From NCBI GenBank assembly GCA_910578175.1, contig CAJTPF010000008.1, positions 36,615-88,271 on the forward strand: DNA of 51,657 nt. Direction: 5' to 3'. This stretch comes from an uncultured Lachnospiraceae bacterium (GTDB taxonomy: Bacteria; Bacillota; Clostridia; Lachnospirales; Lachnospiraceae). Made by a program: the position numbers and the translations under genes. Every line of letters begins with the position of its first letter. Within the stretch, counting starts at the first letter, position 1. Of this stretch, positions 8,364 through 17,089 are shown in pieces. The notes under the pieces were generated by a model. The model made no database searches. It was not told where the DNA came from and was given only the letters and a program-made list of their open reading frames with translations.

Positions 8364-9689
8364 ATGTCGAAACAGATTGTTGCGGTTGTGGGACGTCCGA
8401 ATGTTGGAAAATCCACATTGTTTAATGCCCTTGCAGGGGAAAATATATCCATTGTCAAAGATACGCCGGGGGTAACAAGGGACCGGATTTATGCAGATGT
8501 GACCTGGCTGGATAAGAGTTTTACGTTGATCGATACCGGCGGTATTGAGCCGGATACCAATGATATCATACTGGCGCAGATGCGGGAACAGGCAGAAACC
8601 GCCATTCGGACGGCGGATGTTATTATTTTTATTACTGATGTCCGGCAGGGACTGGTGGATGCCGATGACAAAGTGGCGGATATGCTTCGGAGAAGTAAAA
8701 AGCCGGTGGTTCTGGCCGTTAATAAGGTAGACAGTTTCGAAAAAATGATGCCGGATGTCTATGAATTTTATAATCTGGGCATTGGCGATCCGATTCCGAT
8801 TTCAGCAGTATCCAAACTGGGAATCGGTGATCTTCTGGAAAAAGTGGTGAGCCGGTTTCCGGAAGGTTCCGTGGAAGAAGAGGAAGATGACAGGCCAAGG
8901 ATTGCTATTGTGGGCAAACCGAATGTCGGCAAATCTTCTATCATCAATAAACTTCTGGGGGAAGACAGGGTGATCGTTTCCGACATTGCCGGAACTACCA
9001 GAGATGCGGTGGATACGGTTATCCGGAGAAATAAAAAAGATTATGTATTTATTGATACCGCAGGTCTCAGAAGAAAATCCAAGATCAAAGAGGAACTGGA
9101 GCGGTTCAGTATCATACGTACGGTAACCGCCGTGGAACGGGCGGATGTTGTGGTTCTGGTCATCGACGCCACGGAAGGCGTGACGGAACAGGATGCCAAG
9201 ATAGCAGGAATCGCCCATGAAAGAGGAAAAGGCGTGATCATCGCCGTTAATAAGTGGGATGCCATTGAGAAAAATGATAAGACCATCTATGAGCATACCT
9301 CCAGGATCCGGGAGATCCTGGCCTATATGCCATACGCTGAGCTGATTTTTATTTCGGCAGTCACCGGACAGCGTTTAAATAAACTATTTGAATATATCGA
9401 TATGGTGATTGAAAATCAGACGCTGCGGGTTGCCACCGGCGTGCTGAATGAAATCATGGCGGAAGCCGTGGCATTACAGCAGCCGCCGTCGGATAAGGGA
9501 AAACGTCTGAGATTGTATTATATCACCCAGGTTGCCGTTAAACCGCCGACTTTTGTTATTTTTGTAAATACTAAGGAACTTATGCATTTTTCTTATACAA
9601 GATATATTGAAAATAAAATCCGGGAGGCCTTTGGTTTTAAAGGAACCAGATTAAAATTTATAATTCGGGAACGAAAGGAAAAGGAATAA
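8364..9689 (+). CDS. der: Ribosome assembly GTPase Der (EngA)
   Basis: Der is an essential GTPase with two tandem G domains that acts in 50S subunit maturation. Domain 1 starts with GRPNVGKSTLFN near residue 8 and has DTGGIE and NKVD. Domain 2 starts with GKPNVGKSSIIN near residue 183 and has DTAGLRRKSKI and NKWD. The C-terminal KH-like domain (about 355-441) contains the conserved RLRLYYITQ and FVNTKELMHFSYTRYIEN. Length (441) is normal. AGGAGA precedes the ATG; plsY begins two bases after the stop. Confidence 0.97.
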   Translation: MSKQIVAVVGRPNVGKSTLFNALAGENISIVKDTPGVTRDRIYADVTWLDKSFTLIDTGGIEPDTNDIILAQMREQAETAIRTADVIIFITDVRQGLVDADDKVADMLRRSKKPVVLAVNKVDSFEKMMPDVYEFYNLGIGDPIPISAVSKLGIGDLLEKVVSRFPEGSVEEEEDDRPRIAIVGKPNVGKSSIINKLLGEDRVIVSDIAGTTRDAVDTVIRRNKKDYVFIDTAGLRRKSKIKEELERFSIIRTVTAVERADVVVLVIDATEGVTEQDAKIAGIAHERGKGVIIAVNKWDAIEKNDKTIYEHTSRIREILAYMPYAELIFISAVTGQRLNKLFEYIDMVIENQTLRVATGVLNEIMAEAVALQQPPSDKGKRLRLYYITQVAVKPPTFVIFVNTKELMHFSYTRYIENKIREAFGFKGTRLKFIIRERKEKE

Positions 9690-9691
9690 AC

Positions 9692-10354
9692 ATGGAACGG
9701 ATGATTTGTCTGGCAATTGGTTACGTATTCGGCTTGTTTCAGACCGGATATATATATGGAAAACTGAAACATTTGGATATTCGTGAGTTTGGAAGCGGAA
9801 ATGCGGGAACTACCAATGCGATGCGTGTACTGGGAAAAAAAGCCGGCGTGATCACTTATATCGGAGATACGTTCAAGGCCATATTTGCAATCCTGCTGAT
9901 TACAGTATTATATCGGGAATGTTCACCGGAAGTACAGTTTCTTCTCAAAATGTATTGCGGACTGGGCGTGGTTCTTGGCCATAATTTCCCGTTTTATATG
10001 GGATTTAAAGGAGGCAAGGGAATTGCGGCTACTTCCGGCGTGATCGTGGGTATGGGAGATATCAAACTGATTCTGCTGGCGTTTGTTACCTTTACCATCG
10101 TTGCGGTGATCTCGAAATATGTGTCCCTGGGTTCTCTCTGTATGCTTGGCGGCTTTTTCGCCGAAGTTCTTATTTTCAATCATCTGGGTATGATTGGATT
10201 TAAGAATGATCTCGGTCTCAGAGGACAGATCCGGATAGAATTATATCTTCTGGCATTTATTTTTACGTTTCTTGCTTTTTATAAACACAGAGCCAATATA
10301 AAACGTCTGATAGACGGAAATGAAAGAAAGATAGGTCAAAAAAAGGAAGCATAG
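9692..10354 (+). CDS. plsY: Acyl-phosphate:glycerol-3-phosphate acyltransferase PlsY
   Basis: PlsY transfers an acyl group from acyl-phosphate to glycerol-3-phosphate, the first step of phospholipid synthesis in most Gram-positives. This polytopic membrane protein shows the three family motifs: GSGNAGTTNAMRVLG (near residue 34), GHNFPFYMGFKGGKG (near 98) and the late block before the basic C-terminus. About five hydrophobic segments are visible. Length 220 is slightly above the usual 190-210. It is followed by gpsA, which makes its substrate, so the two form a functional pair. Confidence 0.95.
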   Translation: MERMICLAIGYVFGLFQTGYIYGKLKHLDIREFGSGNAGTTNAMRVLGKKAGVITYIGDTFKAIFAILLITVLYRECSPEVQFLLKMYCGLGVVLGHNFPFYMGFKGGKGIAATSGVIVGMGDIKLILLAFVTFTIVAVISKYVSLGSLCMLGGFFAEVLIFNHLGMIGFKNDLGLRGQIRIELYLLAFIFTFLAFYKHRANIKRLIDGNERKIGQKKEA

Positions 10355-10390
10355 CAGAATGAAAGCTGCATTGCAGAAATGAGGTTGATT

Positions 10391-11398
10391 ATGGCAAATA
10401 TTTCAATATTGGGAGCCGGCGGCTGGGGAATTGCCATTGCGGTTCTTCTGGATAATAACGGAAATCATGTAACCATCTGGTCTGCGGTAGACAGGGAAGT
10501 AAAGATGCTGTCGGAACAGCGGGAAAACGAAATCAGCTTAAAAGGAATTAAGATATCAAAGGATATTCAGGTCACGTCAGATCTGGATGAAGCCATAAAG
10601 GATAAGGATATTATCGTGATGGCGGTGGCTTCCGCATATACAAGGGCCACTGCCGCAAGACTGAAAGGCCGGCTGAAAGACGGACAGATCATGGTAAATC
10701 TGGCAAAAGGTATCGAAGATAATACTTTGATGACATTATCGGAAGTGATCGAGCAGGAACTGCCGAATACGGATGTAGCCGTTTTATCCGGTCCCAGCCA
10801 TGCGGAGGAAGTAGGAAGAGGACTGCCCACCACCTGTGTGGCAGGTGCAAAAACAAAAGAGACCGCAGCCTATATTCAGAACATTTTCATGTCGAAATGC
10901 TTTCGCGTCTATATCAGTCCGGATATTCTCGGCATTGAACTTGGAGGCGCTTTGAAAAATGTGATCGCCCTGGCGGCGGGAATTGCCGATGGCCTGGGAT
11001 ACGGTGATAATACCAAAGCGGCGCTGATCACGAGAGGAATCAGTGAGATCAGCCGTCTGGGAACCGCCATGGGAGCCAATCCCCAGACTATGTTCGGTCT
11101 GACCGGAATCGGCGATCTGATCGTTACCTGTGCCAGTATGCACAGCCGGAACCGCCGGGCAGGTATCCTGATCGGTCAGGGATATTCCATGGACGAGGCA
11201 ATGAAGGAAGTAAATATGGTTGTTGAAGGGGTTCAATCGGCAAAAGCAGCATTACATCTGGCTGAAAAATATAATGTCAGCATGCCGATCATTGAGAAAG
11301 TAAATGAAGTCTTATTTCATGACCTGAGTGCAAAGGATGCAGTGAATGATCTGATGATGAGAGACAAAACCCTGGAACATCCTGATTTGCTCTGGTAA
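10391..11398 (+). CDS. gpsA: Glycerol-3-phosphate dehydrogenase [NAD(P)+]
   Basis: GpsA reduces dihydroxyacetone phosphate to sn-glycerol-3-phosphate for phospholipid synthesis. The Rossmann motif ILGAGGWGIA lies at the N-terminus, LSGPSHAEEVGRGLPT near residue 137, and the catalytic Lys is in the block GGALKNVIALAAGIADG near 187. ATG 10391 (335 residues) follows GAGG at 10381-10384; an upstream in-frame ATG at 10379 overlaps that ribosome binding site and is less likely. The leader GAGGTTGATTATG is identical to the one before the DUF512 gene. Confidence 0.96.
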   Translation: MANISILGAGGWGIAIAVLLDNNGNHVTIWSAVDREVKMLSEQRENEISLKGIKISKDIQVTSDLDEAIKDKDIIVMAVASAYTRATAARLKGRLKDGQIMVNLAKGIEDNTLMTLSEVIEQELPNTDVAVLSGPSHAEEVGRGLPTTCVAGAKTKETAAYIQNIFMSKCFRVYISPDILGIELGGALKNVIALAAGIADGLGYGDNTKAALITRGISEISRLGTAMGANPQTMFGLTGIGDLIVTCASMHSRNRRAGILIGQGYSMDEAMKEVNMVVEGVQSAKAALHLAEKYNVSMPIIEKVNEVLFHDLSAKDAVNDLMMRDKTLEHPDLLW

Positions 11399-11413
11399 GA
11401 ATCTGGAGGGCAA

Positions 11414-13894
11414 ATGGCTATTATAAAACGATATAATCCCAATCGGTTTTTCTTTCCCAAACGGCTGACGGAAAAACTGAATACCATTCTGAAGAATAAA
11501 CTGACCGTAATCGAAGCGCCTACCGGTTTTGGCAAAACGACTTCCGTAAGAAATCTGCTGAATTATGCAGAAGAGCCTTTTCTGTGGATCAATATTGATA
11601 ATGAAAGCAAATCCGATTTTTTTGAGGAATTTTGTAATGAGTTTCAGACGATCGACGACGGGACTGTAAATAAGCTGCGGGCGGCGGGATATCCTGTGGA
11701 TCAGGAATCCTGTAATAAAATAATAAATATCATTCGTGAAGCGGAGATTGAAGAGGAATTTATTATCGTTTTTGACAATTATCAATTGATATCCGATGAA
11801 TGGATCAGTAATATGATCGTTGAACTGGCAGAAACATCGGGATTAAATCTGCGTTTTATCATTATCACACAGTCCATTAAAACTTCCGTTATTCTGGAAA
11901 TGGTTTCCGGTCTCTGGTTAAACTATATCGGAAAGAGCGACCTGGAATTTACACAAGAAGAAATTCAATTGTATTTCAGGGATTGCGGTATAAAACTGGA
12001 TACCGGACAGGTAGAATATTTATATAAGTATACCGAAGGCTGGATCAGCGCTTTATATCTTCAATTACTTCATTATATCAATCATAATGAGTTTGAACCG
12101 GATGCGGATATTGATAAACTGGTATGTAAAGCCATTTGGGATAAACTTACAATGGATGAACAGGATTTTTTGATCTGTATTTCCATCTATGACAGTTTTT
12201 CTCTGAAACAGGCCCAGTATATCGGTCAGGAAGTACTGGATCCGGAACTGATAAAAAAGCTGTTAAATGAAAACGCTTTTATCCGGTATGATTCCAGAGA
12301 CCGGAAATACTATACCCATGCCATATTGAGATATTTTCTGAAGGCAGAATTTGATAAACTGGACCATATCTATAAAATTCGGGTATATGAGAAAACTGCA
12401 GCATGGTATGCGGAGAATGAGAATTATTATTATGCACTAAAATATTATTATTATATAAAATCCTATGAGAAAATATATGATCTGAATATATCCCTGGATG
12501 AAATACTTCCCTATGTCAATCGGGAAAATAAGGATATGTTTATGAATATCATATATCATACATCATCAGAAGTAAAGGAGCGTAATATCCGGAGAAGCAT
12601 TGTCTTTGGGTTTCTTTTGTTTTTATATAATGAAAAAGATTTTTTTCAGACGGAATGTAAAACCATTTATGACCTGATTCTCAATTCCCCCCGTCTGAAA
12701 GGGCGGGAACGGGAAATGCTGTCGGGAGAATTAAAGTTTCTTTATGGTTTTTCAAAATATAATGATCTGTCGGAATTTCATAAATTATGCGAAGAAGCCT
12801 ATTCCCATATGAAATCTCCGACTACCATCTTTCCCCAGAAGCTTTCCTTAACGTTCCGAAACCCATCAGTTCTTGCATGTTTTCATAAATCCCGCGGAAA
12901 AGCCTTTGAAGAACTGGAACTGTTGGAAAAGACCATGGTGACTTATTACAAGATAACCTCCGGAAACAGCAAGGGCCTGGAGGCATTGATGCGGGCAGAA
13001 ATATTGTTTTATAACGGCGAATTCAATGATTCCCAGGTGTTGTGCCAAAAAGCACTGTATATGGCGGAAACCAGAAATCAGGTTAATGTATATATCTGTA
13101 CAATGTTTTTGCTGGCCAGAATATCTGTTTTTCAGGGAGACTATGATAATATGAAGGATATTTTAAACAGTATCCGAAAGAAGATTACCCACACCGGAGA
13201 AATCGGAGAATGTTTTACTGCGGATCTGTGTGAGGGCTATCTTTATATGTTTCTTGGAAAAATGGATGGTTTTCCGGGCTGGCTGAAATCCGTACATATG
13301 ATCGAAGAAAAATCTACGGTGTTGACTCTTGGTTTTGCCAATCTGGTATATGCAAAATATCTGCTGTTAAAAGAAGAATATTCTAAATTTCTCGGAATCA
13401 GCGGACAGATGCTGGGTGTTTCCAGGGTATATGGAAATATTTTGTATGAAATTTATACTTATATTTATATTTCCATTGCAAATTATCATTTGAGAAATAC
13501 GGCAAAAGCAAAGAAATTTATACTTGAAGCATTGAATTTATCAATAGAAGATAATTTTATCATTCCTTTTGTGGAAAATTTTGATTCCATTACCGATATT
13601 TTATGTATGGATATCATAACTCCGGAAAATAAAAGGTTTATAGCGAAGATACATTCTACTTTTAAAAAATATGAGAAAGATTTTAAGATCGTTCAGAATG
13701 CATATCGGAATGATATGGATTATGGATTGACCAAACGGGAACTTCAGGTTGCAAAACTGGCAGCAAAACGTTTTACCAATAAAGAAATCGCAGAAGAATT
13801 GTACATTGCCGAAAGTACCGTAAAAAGTAATCTGAAAACTATTTTCAGTAAATTACAGTTAAAATCCCGATCTGAACTAAAAAATTACTTTTAA
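11414..13894 (+). CDS. MalT-like LuxR-family transcriptional regulator (STAND ATPase)
   Basis: This 826-residue protein has the layout of the MalT family. An N-terminal NTPase has a Walker A APTGFGKTTS near residue 35 and a Walker B-like IIVFDNYQLI near 118. A long helical, TPR-like middle (about 340-750) follows. The C-terminal LuxR helix-turn-helix (about 771-826) reads LTKRELQVAKLAAKRFTNKE followed by IAEELYIAESTVKSNLK. Such proteins oligomerise on binding ATP and an inducer and then activate promoters. The ligand is not deducible. GGAGGG precedes the ATG. Sitting 15 bases after gpsA, it may be co-transcribed with lipid genes, but a functional link is not shown. Confidence 0.9.
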   Translation: MAIIKRYNPNRFFFPKRLTEKLNTILKNKLTVIEAPTGFGKTTSVRNLLNYAEEPFLWINIDNESKSDFFEEFCNEFQTIDDGTVNKLRAAGYPVDQESCNKIINIIREAEIEEEFIIVFDNYQLISDEWISNMIVELAETSGLNLRFIIITQSIKTSVILEMVSGLWLNYIGKSDLEFTQEEIQLYFRDCGIKLDTGQVEYLYKYTEGWISALYLQLLHYINHNEFEPDADIDKLVCKAIWDKLTMDEQDFLICISIYDSFSLKQAQYIGQEVLDPELIKKLLNENAFIRYDSRDRKYYTHAILRYFLKAEFDKLDHIYKIRVYEKTAAWYAENENYYYALKYYYYIKSYEKIYDLNISLDEILPYVNRENKDMFMNIIYHTSSEVKERNIRRSIVFGFLLFLYNEKDFFQTECKTIYDLILNSPRLKGREREMLSGELKFLYGFSKYNDLSEFHKLCEEAYSHMKSPTTIFPQKLSLTFRNPSVLACFHKSRGKAFEELELLEKTMVTYYKITSGNSKGLEALMRAEILFYNGEFNDSQVLCQKALYMAETRNQVNVYICTMFLLARISVFQGDYDNMKDILNSIRKKITHTGEIGECFTADLCEGYLYMFLGKMDGFPGWLKSVHMIEEKSTVLTLGFANLVYAKYLLLKEEYSKFLGISGQMLGVSRVYGNILYEIYTYIYISIANYHLRNTAKAKKFILEALNLSIEDNFIIPFVENFDSITDILCMDIITPENKRFIAKIHSTFKKYEKDFKIVQNAYRNDMDYGLTKRELQVAKLAAKRFTNKEIAEELYIAESTVKSNLKTIFSKLQLKSRSELKNYF

Positions 13895-13899
13895 GATAA

Positions 13900-13948
13900 A
13901 ATACCTACTTTTCGAGGGTATTCATTTTGAAAGTTTTAACTGTATAAT
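13900..13948 (+). promoter_or_regulatory. Weak terminator-like stem and -10 element before the DUF2442 gene
   Basis: AATACC at 13900-13905 pairs with GGTATT at 13917-13922, a weak stem with no real T-run. A TATAAT at 13943-13948 has TTCATT 16 bases upstream (13921-13926), a poor -35. Together they suggest the small gene at 14023 has its own promoter. Low certainty. Confidence 0.35.
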
Positions 13949-14022
13949 GAACTAAAAAATATATATTATTTGTGAAGAGTAGGAGTTCTTGGCAGTCTTG
14001 TTATATCAGAGGAGGAAGGCTT

Positions 14023-14289
14023 ATGGCTAAAATAAGAGATGTGGAAGCAAAATATGCATACCGTTTGCTGGTGGAACTGGATAATGGGAATGTTATTTAT
14101 TTAAATATGACCGAAAAACTGGAAACAGTCAGATTTCATGATCTGAAAAATGAAAATATCTTTAATGATGTGGAAACGGATGGTTATTCATTATATTGGG
14201 ATTTCGGACGAATCAGTATGAGTCTTTCTGAAATCTATGAGATGACCAAAATCAAGTCAACAGAGGAAAAAAAAAATAATGCAATATAG
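14023..14289 (+). CDS. DUF2442 domain protein
   Basis: This 88-residue protein has the DUF2442 pattern: YRLLVELDNGNVIYLNM near residue 12 and DGYSLYWDFGRISMSLSEIY near 53. DUF2442 proteins are small, often encoded near other short genes, and are of unknown role, with suggestions of nucleic-acid or toxin-antitoxin connections. The frame is open from 13972, but ATG 14023 follows GAGGAAGG and begins the conserved region. It is monocistronic: its own promoter-like element lies upstream and a good terminator follows. No partner toxin gene is visible. Confidence 0.75.
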   Translation: MAKIRDVEAKYAYRLLVELDNGNVIYLNMTEKLETVRFHDLKNENIFNDVETDGYSLYWDFGRISMSLSEIYEMTKIKSTEEKKNNAI

Positions 14290-14313
14290 ATATAAGAATA
14301 TATCTGAATGGAT

Positions 14314-14356
14314 AAATACCATCGGCCGCCCTGGCAGGTTTGCTGATGGTATTTTT
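14314..14356 (+). terminator. Intrinsic terminator after the DUF2442 gene
   Basis: A thirteen-pair stem (AAATACCATCGGC at 14314-14326 with GCTGATGGTATTT at 14342-14354, one G-U pair) runs into a T stretch. Confidence 0.85.
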
Positions 14357-14395
14357 ATGGTCTGTACATAAAAATTGAATTTGAATGGAAAGAAA

Positions 14396-14413
14396 TTGAC
14401 AAAAAATTAACAT
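14396..14413 (+). promoter_or_regulatory. Candidate Rex operator upstream of the hydrogenase gene
   Basis: TTGACAAAAAATTAACAT resembles the Rex consensus TTGTTAANNNNTTAACAA, matching 11 of its 14 fixed positions. Rex is a redox (NADH/NAD+) repressor known to control fermentation and hydrogenase genes in clostridia. The site lies about 140 bases before the hydrogenase ATG. The TTGACA could also be read as a -35 box, but no matching -10 follows at 16-18 bases. Role inferred. Confidence 0.45.
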
Positions 14414-14471
14414 TGTACTCAAAAAAGAACCTGAAATGACAATTTTTGATATAGGCATAACGCCTGTTTAG

Positions 14472-14490
14472 TGGTAAAATTACATTGTAA
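14472..14490 (+). promoter_or_regulatory. Extended -10 promoter element with a palindrome over the likely start site
   Basis: TGGTAAAAT at 14472-14480 is an extended -10 form. The perfect palindrome TTACATTGTAA (14480-14490) follows it immediately and would overlap the transcription start. A small inverted repeat AGGC-ATAAC-GCCT (14453-14465) lies just upstream. No convincing -35 is seen. Confidence 0.4.
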
Positions 14491-14551
14491 GATTGATGGT
14501 GCCGATGAAGTGGTCTGTCAAACGCCGATTATTTGACTGGAGGAGAAGAAT

Positions 14552-16000
14552 ATGGTATCAAATGATGCGACAATTTTAAAAATCAAACATGAAGTACTTT
14601 ATGAAGTAGCAAAGTTAGCCTTTGAAGGTACCTTTGATGAAAAGAAAGAAGAATTACCGTTTAAAATGATTCCCGGACCAAAGGCACAATTTCGATGTTG
14701 TATATATAAGGAGCGTGAAGTGATTCGCCAGCGTATCCGTCTGGCAGAAGGAAAATGCCCCGGGGATAAACACAGCAAAAACATTGTACAGGTCATTTCT
14801 TCTGCCTGTGAAGGATGTCCGATTTCCAGATATGTTGTAACCGATAACTGTCAGCGCTGTATGGCTAAGGCCTGTCAGCAGGCATGTAATTTCGGCGCTA
14901 TTTCCATGAGCCGGGACCGGGCATATATCGATCCGTCGCTCTGCCGGGAATGCGGAAAATGTTCCCAGGCATGTCCTTATAATGCCATTGCAGATCTGAT
15001 GCGTCCATGTAAGAGAAGCTGTCCGGTAGATGCCATTACCATGGATGAAAACGGTATCTGCGTGATTGATGAAACAAAATGTATTCAGTGCGGAAAATGT
15101 ATTCACAGTTGTCCGTTTGGAGCCATTGGTTCCAAAACATTTATTGTAGATATCATCAATGCGATCAAATCCGGCAAACGGGTGGTTGCAATGATCGCAC
15201 CGGCTTCCGAAGGCCAGTTCGGAGAGGATATCACTATGGCAAGCTGGAAAACTGCACTTATGAAAGTTGGATTTGACGACATGATCGAAGTCGGTCTCGG
15301 CGGCGACATGACGGCTGCTGCTGAAGCGGCCGAATGGGCGGAAGCTTATAAGGAAGGTAAGAAGATGACAACCTCCTGCTGTCCTGCATTTGTAAACATG
15401 ATCAAACAGCATTTTCCGACATTGCTGGAGAATGTTTCTACAACGGTTTCACCGATGTGCGGTGTTTCACGTATGTTAAAGGCACAGGATCCGGAAACGG
15501 TCACCGTATTTATCGGACCTTGTATAGCAAAGAAGAGCGAGGCGATGGACGACAGCATTGAGAATAATGCGGATTATGTACTGACATTTGGAGAAATCCG
15601 TGCAATTCTCAGAGCCAAGAATGTAACATTGGAACCGGAACCAAATACACTTCAGGAATCCAGTACCTTCGGTAAGAGATTCGGTAACGGCGGCGGCGTA
15701 ACAGCGGCAGTATTGCAGTGCTTAAAGGAAACCGATGAAAATACGGATATTGAAGTTATGAAATGCGACGGTGCTGCGGAATGTAAGAAAGCATTATTAT
15801 TACTGAAAGCAGGAAAACTACCGGCAGACTTTATAGAAGGCATGGCATGCCAGGGCGGCTGTGTCGGCGGTCCAAGCCGTCATTCGGATGTTGCAAAGGC
15901 AAAAAAAGCCAGAGATATACTGATCGGTTCTGCGGACGGAAGAGAAGTGCATGAGAATCTGAAGAATTATGATATGGACTCGTTCTCTATGCATAGATAA
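14552..16000 (+). CDS. Monomeric [FeFe] hydrogenase, group B-like
   Basis: This 482-residue iron-sulfur protein probably interconverts protons and H2 in fermentation. The N-terminal half carries several Cys-rich clusters, including CEGCPISRY, the ferredoxin-like CRECGKCSQACPYNAI and CIQCGKCIHSCPFGAI (about residues 85-190). The C-terminal half has the H-cluster signatures in group B form: TSCCPAF (near 273), IGPCIAKKSE (near 321) and MACQGGCVGG (near 430). No HydE, HydF or HydG maturase is in the window, so maturation must depend on genes elsewhere. Strong GGAGGAG precedes the ATG and a terminator follows, so it is monocistronic. Sensory or electron-bifurcating roles are possible alternatives. 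Confidence 0.88.
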   Translation: MVSNDATILKIKHEVLYEVAKLAFEGTFDEKKEELPFKMIPGPKAQFRCCIYKEREVIRQRIRLAEGKCPGDKHSKNIVQVISSACEGCPISRYVVTDNCQRCMAKACQQACNFGAISMSRDRAYIDPSLCRECGKCSQACPYNAIADLMRPCKRSCPVDAITMDENGICVIDETKCIQCGKCIHSCPFGAIGSKTFIVDIINAIKSGKRVVAMIAPASEGQFGEDITMASWKTALMKVGFDDMIEVGLGGDMTAAAEAAEWAEAYKEGKKMTTSCCPAFVNMIKQHFPTLLENVSTTVSPMCGVSRMLKAQDPETVTVFIGPCIAKKSEAMDDSIENNADYVLTFGEIRAILRAKNVTLEPEPNTLQESSTFGKRFGNGGGVTAAVLQCLKETDENTDIEVMKCDGAAECKKALLLLKAGKLPADFIEGMACQGGCVGGPSRHSDVAKAKKARDILIGSADGREVHENLKNYDMDSFSMHR

Positions 16001-16026
16001 AGAAAGATAACAAAGAAACATGGAAG

Positions 16027-16063
16027 AAGGCACAGAAGAAAGATAATTCTTTTGTGCCTTTTT
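16027..16063 (+). terminator. Intrinsic terminator after the hydrogenase gene
   Basis: A fourteen-pair stem (16027-16040 with 16047-16060, core AAGGCACA/TGTGCCTT) closes on a six-base loop and ends in TTTTT. Confidence 0.88.
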
Positions 16064-16075
16064 ATGGTATCACCA

Positions 16076-16147
16076 GTATGCCTGTGTTCTGTGATGAAAG
16101 TCCGCATAGGCATACATCCTCTCTTTTTTGTGCAAGGATAGAGAGGA
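16076..16147. repeat. Two successive inverted repeats in an intergenic region
   Basis: The first pair is GTATGCCTGTG (16076-16086) with CATAGGCATAC (16105-16115), 10 of 11 positions complementary. The second is TCCTCTC (16117-16123) with GAGAGGA (16141-16147). They sit side by side after the hydrogenase terminator, which already ends that transcript, so they are not needed for termination. Function unknown. Confidence 0.5.
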
Positions 16148-16226
16148 AAAATTTCAGAATAAGCCTTATAATAAGAAAGACAAATTTATTCCATAATGTA
16201 CAATATGGAAGATAAGGAGGTATCTC

Positions 16227-17078
16227 ATGGAATGGGTTGAACGATTAAACCAAAGCATGAATTATATTGAGGATCATTTGACAGACAAAATTGACTATGA
16301 ACAGCTTGGGCGGATTGCCTGCTGTTCCACCTATCACTATCAAAGGATGTTTACTTATATGGCGGGGATCACTCTGGCAGAGTATATCAGAAGAAGAAAA
16401 ATGTCTTTAGCAGCGGTGGATTTGCAGGACGGGAATGAACGGATTATTGATATTGCAGAAAAGTACGGCTATTGTTCCCCGACTGCATTTAACAGGGCGT
16501 TCCAGTCTTTTCACGGGATAGCTCCATCATCCGTGAAAGACGAGGGTGTTTCCGTGAAATCTTTTTCTCCCATTGTGTTTAGAATTACTGTAAAAGGAGC
16601 GACGGAAATGGATTATAGAATTGAAACAAAAGGAGCATTCCGCATCATAGGCGTATCCGCACCGCTCGATAAGGAAATTGAGAATAATTTTATGGTTGTG
16701 CCAACGATGTGGCAGGAGGCATCTGTAAATGGAACAATACAGAGCCTGGCAGGAATGATGGATACGCCGCCAATGGGACTTTTGGGCGTGAGCGCCTGCA
16801 ATGGTGAAGAACAATGGAAGTATTTTATTGCCGTTTCCAGTAAAAAAGCAAGTGATGAGTTTGAAGAATATACCGTGCCTGCTTCTACCTGGGCAATCTT
16901 TTCTGGCACGGGTACAAACCGGTCAATACAGGAATTGGAGCAGCGGATTATAACAGAGTGGCTTCCATCTTCTGGATATGAATATGCCAACGCTCCGGAT
17001 ATTGAAGTTTATTTAAATGCAGATCCACAGAATGCAGAATACGAGGTATGGATACCAGTAGTTAAGAAAAAGGCATAG
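16227..17078 (+). CDS. AraC-family regulator with GyrI-like effector domain
   Basis: The N-terminal part of this 283-residue protein (about 1-107) is an AraC DNA-binding domain with two helix-turn-helix units; the second includes IDIAEKYGYCSPTAFNRAFQ. The C-terminal part (about 122-283) has the GyrI-like/SOUL effector-binding pattern found in MDR-type regulators such as Rob, ending in the usual Glu-Val-Trp-Ile-Pro-Val. It therefore probably senses a small hydrophobic molecule or drug. AAGGAGG gives a strong start. The following gene is 11 bases away and presumably in the same transcript. Its codon choice looks somewhat different from the core genes, so transfer is possible. Confidence 0.88.
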   Translation: MEWVERLNQSMNYIEDHLTDKIDYEQLGRIACCSTYHYQRMFTYMAGITLAEYIRRRKMSLAAVDLQDGNERIIDIAEKYGYCSPTAFNRAFQSFHGIAPSSVKDEGVSVKSFSPIVFRITVKGATEMDYRIETKGAFRIIGVSAPLDKEIENNFMVVPTMWQEASVNGTIQSLAGMMDTPPMGLLGVSACNGEEQWKYFIAVSSKKASDEFEEYTVPASTWAIFSGTGTNRSIQELEQRIITEWLPSSGYEYANAPDIEVYLNADPQNAEYEVWIPVVKKKA

Positions 17079-17089
17079 CGGAGGGACTT

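Noticed and set aside
14654..15412. Long minus-strand frame opposite the hydrogenase gene
   Set aside because: Cys/His-rich only because it mirrors Cys codons of the hydrogenase; no start signal and no domain.
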